Position numbers and translations under genes: made by a program
Notes under the pieces: model-generated
The model's database searches: none
The model's input: only the letters and a program-made list of their open reading frames with translations
Told to the model about the DNA's origin: nothing
Source of the DNA: Mycobacterium kyorinense
GTDB taxonomy: Bacteria > Actinomycetota > Actinomycetes > Mycobacteriales > Mycobacteriaceae
DNA: 64,000 bases
Assembly: GCF_001672775.1 (NCBI RefSeq)
Contig: NZ_LZKJ01000166.1
Span: forward strand, 1 to 64,000
Direction: 5' to 3'
Shown here: positions 59,213-64,000 of the stretch, piece after piece
How the letters are laid out: every line of letters begins with the position of its first letter
How positions within the stretch are numbered: position 1 is the first letter of the stretch

Positions 59213-59727
59213 CGCTGCACCGCCGCCGACAGCCGGTCAGGTCGTGGCCGGGCTCGATGCAGTAGTACGGTCCCTTGCGACGGATCACTATCGAGCACAA
59301 CGGTTCCCGGCGTGGTGGCAAAGGCCAATACCGCCGCCGCGCGGCGCGCCGACGCCACGGGTTCGGCTTCGACCGGCAACACCACGGCACTGATCACCCC
59401 GCGCCGGCGCCGCACCCGAACGGCGGGAAGCGCGTTGAGCGCATACCCCCACGCTTGGATCGCTTGCACCGGCACGGCGCGCGCCACCATGGCAATCCAA
59501 CGGGCCCAACCGATTCGGAACCGCCAATGCCCTCCATTGGCTTGCCGCGCCAACCGCGCTGCCACTGCACAGGGCAGCGTGCACCCGACCATCACCAACA
59601 ATTCGGCGGGCGTGCGAGAAGTCAGCGTCGCCAGCCACACAACGGCGGTGACCACCCACCACAACAAAATCTCGCCCGATGCCCGGGCCAGCCGGTTGCG
59701 CGCCGGCTGATCACCGGCCCCGGACAC
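59209..59727 (-). CDS. mrpE: Mrp antiporter subunit E
   Basis: 172 aa. Two N-terminal membrane helices (about 20-55), then a soluble domain with VARAVPVQAIQAWGYALNAL and the conserved TTPGTVVLDSDPSQGTVLLHR, typical of MnhE. GTG start at 59727 lies inside the end of the ChaB-like gene (17-base overlap). It is the first antiporter gene of the operon. Confidence 0.88.
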   Translation of the reverse strand: MSGAGDQPARNRLARASGEILLWWVVTAVVWLATLTSRTPAELLVMVGCTLPCAVAARLARQANGGHWRFRIGWARWIAMVARAVPVQAIQAWGYALNALPAVRVRRRRGVISAVVLPVEAEPVASARRAAAVLAFATTPGTVVLDSDPSQGTVLLHRARPRPDRLSAAVQR

Positions 59728-60124
59728 GACGGTTGTGCTTTTTGATCGCGTCGACGAGTTCCGACTTATTCATCGTGGACCGCCCCCGGACGTCGAGACG
59801 ACGGGCGACGTCGAGCAGATGCTTCTTGCTGGCGTTGGCATCCACGCCCTCCGCCGTCGGTCCCTTGGCTTGCGGTCCACCGCTTTCGGCGCGCTTGTCC
59901 GACGGGCCTTTCTTCTTCTTCGGCAACCAACGATCGCCGACTTTCTCGAAGCTGTGCTTGAGCGCGGAATAGGCAACGCGGTGGGCACGCTGCTCGCTGC
60001 CGTACTCTTTGGCGGCCGCGTCGTGCGCCTTGGAGAACGTGCGCTGTGCCTTGGCGCTGGAACGTTGCAAAGTGCTCGGCAACTCGCTCTGCTTGGGTTT
60101 GCCGCTCTTGGTTGTCTTGGGCAT
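59711..60124 (-). CDS. ChaB-like protein with C-terminal Rho_N/SAP-like domain
   Basis: 137 aa from ATG 60124 with AGGAGG ten bases upstream. The N-terminal half is ChaB-like (LPSTLQRSSAKAQRTFSKAHDAAAKEYG, then AYSALKHSFEKVGDRWLPKKKKG). The C-terminal 40 residues (KKHLLDVARRLDVRGRSTMNKSELVDAI) look like a Rho N-terminal/SAP-type nucleic-acid-binding helix pair. ChaB was described as a cation-transport regulator in E. coli, though with little mechanism. Its stop overlaps the mrpE start, so it is co-translated with the antiporter. Confidence 0.8.
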   Translation of the reverse strand: MPKTTKSGKPKQSELPSTLQRSSAKAQRTFSKAHDAAAKEYGSEQRAHRVAYSALKHSFEKVGDRWLPKKKKGPSDKRAESGGPQAKGPTAEGVDANASKKHLLDVARRLDVRGRSTMNKSELVDAIKKHNRRVRGR

Positions 60125-60141
60125 GACGGACCTCCTTGTAC

Positions 60142-60666
60142 TCAACCCTCAGCGGACTGCTGCGCCATTGCATAGGCGAGCTGCAAAAAGTCGGCGCCGG
60201 CCAGCGCGGTGAAGCTGCCCGCAACCAGGCGGGTGAACCTCGGCGCGAAGATCAGCCCGATGACGAACCCGGTGGCCACCCACATGTCCAGGCAGAACGG
60301 GCACGTCAGCAATTCACCCAGGCTGTGCCGCAATTGGCTGGAGTGCCGGGTTTCCTCCTGAACTTCGGCGGGACCGCCGGTGCCGGCGTAGTGAGCGAAC
60401 GGAGCTCGCAGCGGGCTGGTCACCGCGTCCTTGGTCAGCGTGCGGGACAGCTTATGGGTGCCGCACATCACCGTCAGCAGATCCTGGGTCCGCCAGCGGT
60501 CGGGCAGCCGGCGGCCGGTGATTGCGGCGATCACCGCCGTGAGCGTGACGACCGTACCGTAAATGGCCATAACCACCAGGTAGCCGCCCAACGGGCGGGA
60601 GCTGTCTCCGCGATACGCATCGGCTTCCTGACGCGCGCGCTTGGCCATGTCCGTCACATCGCCCAC
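60142..60666 (-). CDS. DUF1360 membrane protein
   Basis: 174 aa from GTG 60666 after GAGGAG. Helices at about 27-50, 108-128 and 135-160. The family core TCPFCLDMWVATGFVIGLIF and YRTQDLLT-like segment (RTQDLLTVMCGTHKLSRTLTKDAVTSPLRAPF) identify DUF1360, found in many actinobacteria and Bacillus; function unknown. It precedes the ChaB-like gene by 17 bases and may be the first gene of this transcript. Confidence 0.85.
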   Translation of the reverse strand: MGDVTDMAKRARQEADAYRGDSSRPLGGYLVVMAIYGTVVTLTAVIAAITGRRLPDRWRTQDLLTVMCGTHKLSRTLTKDAVTSPLRAPFAHYAGTGGPAEVQEETRHSSQLRHSLGELLTCPFCLDMWVATGFVIGLIFAPRFTRLVAGSFTALAGADFLQLAYAMAQQSAEG

Positions 60667-60806
60667 TGCCACTCCTCGAGTCGGGTTTCGCACGCCGGTT
60701 ACCCGAAGTCGAGGCCCGGCAATCCCCGACGGGTTACCGGCCGCGTCGGCCGGCCGCCGACGGGGTACCCAATGGCGGCCCACCATCCACGGAAGGATTG
60801 TTCGTA

Positions 60807-61520
60807 ATGGCGCAACCCGCCCAGGTCGAGCCGACGCGTGAGAGCGGCGCCGGTGACAAACCGGCTGTCTTGTTCGACGTCGACGGCACGCTGGTTGATT
60901 CCAACTTTCATCACGTCGTCGCCTGGCATCGCGCCTTTCTCGACATCGGCAAGGAGGTGCCCTGCTGGCGCATCCACGGACTCATCGGCCGGTCAGGTTC
61001 CGAACTCGTCCGCATCCTGCTCGGCGACGAATTGGCCGACGCGCACGGCGCACAGGTCGAGAAGGCACACACCCGCTACTTCCTCGACAGCGGGTCGACG
61101 CTACGCCCGCTGCCCGGCGCGCGCGAACTGCTCGAGGCGATCGCACGACAGGGCTGGCGCGCGGTACTCGCCACCTCGGCCGGTGAAGACGAGCTTGCCT
61201 TGCTGCGCAGCGTGCTCGACGCGGAAGACCTGGTCGCCGCCGTGACGTCGGCTGCTGATGCGGACCGGGCCAAGCCGGATCCAGACATCGTCGCCAGCGC
61301 GCTGGAGTGCGTCGGAGCGCAACCGTCGCAGGCCGTCTTTCTCGGCGACACGGTATGGGATGTACAGGCGGGTCGCCGCGCCGGCGTCCCGACTGCGGCG
61401 GTGCTCAGCGGCGGAATCGCCCGCGAGGCACTAGAACACGCCGGCGCCGCGGCGATCTACGCCGGACCGCTCGACGTGTGGGCCCACCTCGACGAGTTCA
61501 GCCAATTGCTGCGGTTGTGA
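60807..61520 (+). CDS. HAD-superfamily hydrolase, phosphoglycolate-phosphatase/beta-phosphoglucomutase type
   Basis: 237 aa from ATG 60807 (GAAGGA upstream). HAD motif I DVDGTL, motif II Ser in LATSAGEDE, Lys in DRAKPDPDI, motif IV GDTVWDVQAG. A helical cap lies between motifs I and II. It is a phosphatase of unknown small-molecule substrate. Divergent from the DUF1360 gene. Confidence 0.9.
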   Translation: MAQPAQVEPTRESGAGDKPAVLFDVDGTLVDSNFHHVVAWHRAFLDIGKEVPCWRIHGLIGRSGSELVRILLGDELADAHGAQVEKAHTRYFLDSGSTLRPLPGARELLEAIARQGWRAVLATSAGEDELALLRSVLDAEDLVAAVTSAADADRAKPDPDIVASALECVGAQPSQAVFLGDTVWDVQAGRRAGVPTAAVLSGGIAREALEHAGAAAIYAGPLDVWAHLDEFSQLLRL

Positions 61521-61531
61521 GCCGCCGCCGC

Positions 61532-62261
<730 letters not shown>

Positions 62262-62262
<1 letters not shown>

Positions 62263-62681
62263 TGGGACGGATTGAGGATGCACCACTCGGCTATCTGCTG
62301 TACCGGGTGGGCGCCGCGCTGCGTCCGGAAGTAGCCGCGGTACTGCGCCCACTCGAACTGACCCTGCCCGAATTCGTATGCATGCGAATACTTTCCATGT
62401 ATCCGGGGATGTCTAGTGCTGACTTGGCGCGGCAGACCAACGTCACACCGCAGGCGATGAACACGGTTCTGCGCAAGCTCGAAGACGTCGACGTGGTGGC
62501 CAGGCCGGCGACGGTGCCGTCGGGGCGGGCGCTGCCGGCCACGCTGACCACCGCCGGCCGGGCGCTGCTCAAGCGCGCCGAAGCGGCAGTGCGAGAAGCC
62601 GACGCGCGGATACTGAGCAAGCTGTCGGCGTCCGAGCAGCGTGAGTTCAAGCGGATGCTCGAAGCGCTGGGATCCGACTAA
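62262..62681 (+). CDS. MarR-family transcriptional regulator
   Basis: 139 aa from ATG 62262. Winged helix: ELTLPEFVCMRILSMYPGMSSADLARQ, recognition helix TPQAMNTVLRKLEDVDVV, wing ATVPSGRALPATLT. C-terminal dimer helix READARILSKLSASEQREF. Ligand unknown. Divergent to the methyltransferase, which is the usual target arrangement. Twenty further upstream codons are open but overlap the palindromes. Followed by a GTGA...TCAC hairpin. Confidence 0.9.
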
Positions 62682-62684
62682 CAT

Positions 62685-62714
62685 GCCGAGCGTGAGACTG
62701 GCTTCACGCTCGGC
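62685..62714. terminator. GTGA-TCAC hairpin between convergent genes
   Basis: GCCGAGCGTGA (62685-62695) pairs perfectly with TCACGCTCGGC (62704-62714) around an 8-base loop. An imperfect second GAGCGTGAA/TTCACACT pair follows to about 62740. It lies between the marR-like gene and the convergent amidase and can serve both. Confidence 0.75.
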
Positions 62715-62756
62715 ATCGAGCGTGAACTTAACTTCACACTGGGCGCAAAGCCAAAG

Positions 62757-64000
62757 CTAGGCGGCCCCGGCCTGAATGCGGGCAAACGGCCGCGCTTCTT
62801 CAAGTTCGTAGGCCAACTCCAGCAGCCGGGCCTCGGCGCCGCGCTCCGCGGAGAACATCATGCCCTGCGGTAACCCATTGGCAGTGTGGGCCAGCGGCAA
62901 CGAGATCGCCGGATCACCGGTGGCGTTCTGCAGCGGTGTGAACGCGACCCACTCCATCAGCCGGTCGATGATCTGCTGGTAGTCCGCGGTCGGGTCAAGG
63001 TGCCCGACGCGCGGCGTCTCGGTGGCCAGCGTCGGCGTCAACAATGCGTCGTGGCCGCGGAAGAACCGCGCGCTGCGCCGTGACGAAGCGGCGAGCCGGG
63101 CGATGGCCAGCGGCAGCCGGTGCAGGCGGCGGATGGCGTAGCGATCCAGGCCCAGCGTCAGGTTGTCCAGCCGGGTGCTGTCGAACGAGGGGCCGAACAC
63201 GCGCCGCCCCCGGCGCACCAGCGCGGTGGACAAAAACGCCCAGTACAGCAGGAAGTCGTCGGCGAAAGAGGCTGGCACAGGCGGGTTTTCGATGTATTCC
63301 ACCCGATGGCCCAGTTCCTCCAGCAAGGCAGCGGTCTTCAAGGTCAGCTCACGCACCTCCGGGGTGGCTTCCCTGCCGATCGACTTGGTGACGACCGCGA
63401 GCTTCAGCCGCCGCTTGGCGGGGCCGGTGACATCACCGATCGCCGACAACTTGGGGTTGGGCCAGATGCGTTCGGCTTCCCGGTAAAAGGCGGCGGTGTC
63501 ACGCACCGAGCGGGTCACCACGCCGTTGTAGACGATGCGCACCGGCATTTGGCGGAAGTCGTCGTCCAGCGGCAACCGGCCGCGCGACGGCTTGAGACCG
63601 ACCAGGCCGTTGCAGGCTGCCGGAATCCGGATGGACCCGCCGCCGTCGTTGGCGTGCGCGATCGGCACCACCCCGGCGGCCACGAACGCCGCCGACCCCG
63701 ACGAGGACGCGGCGGCGGTGTGGTCGGTGTTCCACGGGTTGCGGACCGCGCCCAGCCGGGGATGCTCGGCGGCGGCGCTGAAACCGAACTCGCTCAACTG
63801 CGTTTTGCCCAGCGAGTTCAGCCCGGTGGCCAGATACATCCGGGCGAAGGCACCGTCGGCGGCAGCTGGGCGGGGATCCCACGCGTCGGTGCCCTGCATG
63901 GTCGGCATGCCGGCCACGTCGACGTTGTCTTTGATGAACGTCGGCACGCCGCTGAAAAAACCCGCTTTCGGGGGCGCGGCCGCTTCGTCCCGTGCGCGGT
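62757..64000 (-). CDS. Amidase signature family protein (5' end beyond window)
   Basis: The frame runs off the right edge; about 414 residues are visible, and the C-terminus (ARIQAGAA) is at 62757. Catalytic residues of the Ser-cisSer-Lys triad: Lys in PTFIKDNVDVAGMP, Ser in AASSSGSAAF and Ser in GGGSIRIPAACNGLVGLKPSRGR (the signature, in parts). It hydrolyses an amide of unknown nature. Since the visible start of the conserved core is near the edge, only some 50-80 residues are likely missing. Confidence 0.92.
   Translation of the reverse strand, partial: RARDEAAAPPKAGFFSGVPTFIKDNVDVAGMPTMQGTDAWDPRPAAADGAFARMYLATGLNSLGKTQLSEFGFSAAAEHPRLGAVRNPWNTDHTAAASSSGSAAFVAAGVVPIAHANDGGGSIRIPAACNGLVGLKPSRGRLPLDDDFRQMPVRIVYNGVVTRSVRDTAAFYREAERIWPNPKLSAIGDVTGPAKRRLKLAVVTKSIGREATPEVRELTLKTAALLEELGHRVEYIENPPVPASFADDFLLYWAFLSTALVRRGRRVFGPSFDSTRLDNLTLGLDRYAIRRLHRLPLAIARLAASSRRSARFFRGHDALLTPTLATETPRVGHLDPTADYQQIIDRLMEWVAFTPLQNATGDPAISLPLAHTANGLPQGMMFSAERGAEARLLELAYELEEARPFARIQAGAA

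Overview
The window is chromosomal DNA of a slow-growing type Mycobacterium other than the M. tuberculosis complex. The evidence is PE and PPE genes, mycothione reductase, EfpA, MPT83-, MPT63- and antigen 85-like secreted proteins, cutinase-like enzymes, high G+C and frequent GTG starts. From memory of the H37Rv map, the first 42 kb is largely collinear with Rv2839c (infB) to Rv2883c (pyrH). The species cannot be named from the sequence alone.

Layout. 1-2377: translation/transcription cluster rimP-nusA-ylxR-infB on the minus strand (infB cut by the window edge). 2560-3524: small lipoprotein and DUF4439 pair. 3541-8560: proS and two tandem EfpA-type drug exporters. 8594-15744: a minus-strand run mqo, acetyltransferase, Mg-chelatase-like protein, cobO, cobB, cysG. 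15852-18240: lysophospholipase-like hydrolase and mtr. 18223-21262: a Fur-family regulator, a phosphodiesterase whose 5' end carries a repeat insertion, and the nickel/cobalt permease nicT, preceded by two sites resembling the Streptomyces Nur (nickel-responsive Fur) box. 21587-25000: a PE-PPE-LpqS-PPE block lying between nicT and the Rv2857c orthologue, which are neighbours in H37Rv; both PPE genes look frameshifted. 25093-30854: short-chain dehydrogenase, class I amidotransferase, an inactive-looking hydrolase, cobQ, mapB, and small proteins. 30911-37300: penicillin-binding lipoprotein, acetyltransferase and the dxr-rip1-ispG run. 37422-41930: fasciclin lipoprotein, DUF2631 protein, and pyrH-frr-cdsA-rlmN.

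Beyond pyrH the window becomes accessory. 42.4-49 kb looks like a general-stress island. A Rieske oxidoreductase, a CsbD-like protein, an SDR resembling general stress protein 39 and a lactate-monooxygenase-like enzyme each have a promoter of the SigF form (GGTTT, 15-16 bp, GGGTA), with a weaker candidate before an acyltransferase and only a -10 match before a STAS protein. 50.2-55.5 kb holds envelope or lipid genes: a PSDC-type decarboxylase and an antigen 85-like mycolyltransferase flanked by two cutinase-like esterases, plus a divergent PhoU. 55.5-59.7 kb is a seven-gene Mrp/Mbh-type cation antiporter operon without the large ND5-like MrpA part, preceded by a ChaB-like gene. The window ends with a HAD phosphatase, a divergent methyltransferase/MarR pair with palindromes between them, and an amidase cut by the edge.

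Several intergenic gaps carry inverted repeats of the form GTGAA...TTCAC, and there is a dispersed repeat of about 40 bp at three sites. No tRNA, rRNA, CRISPR array, prophage or recognisable insertion sequence was found. Start codons were chosen by Shine-Dalgarno position, 4-base overlaps and remembered lengths of mycobacterial orthologues; none was checked by computation.
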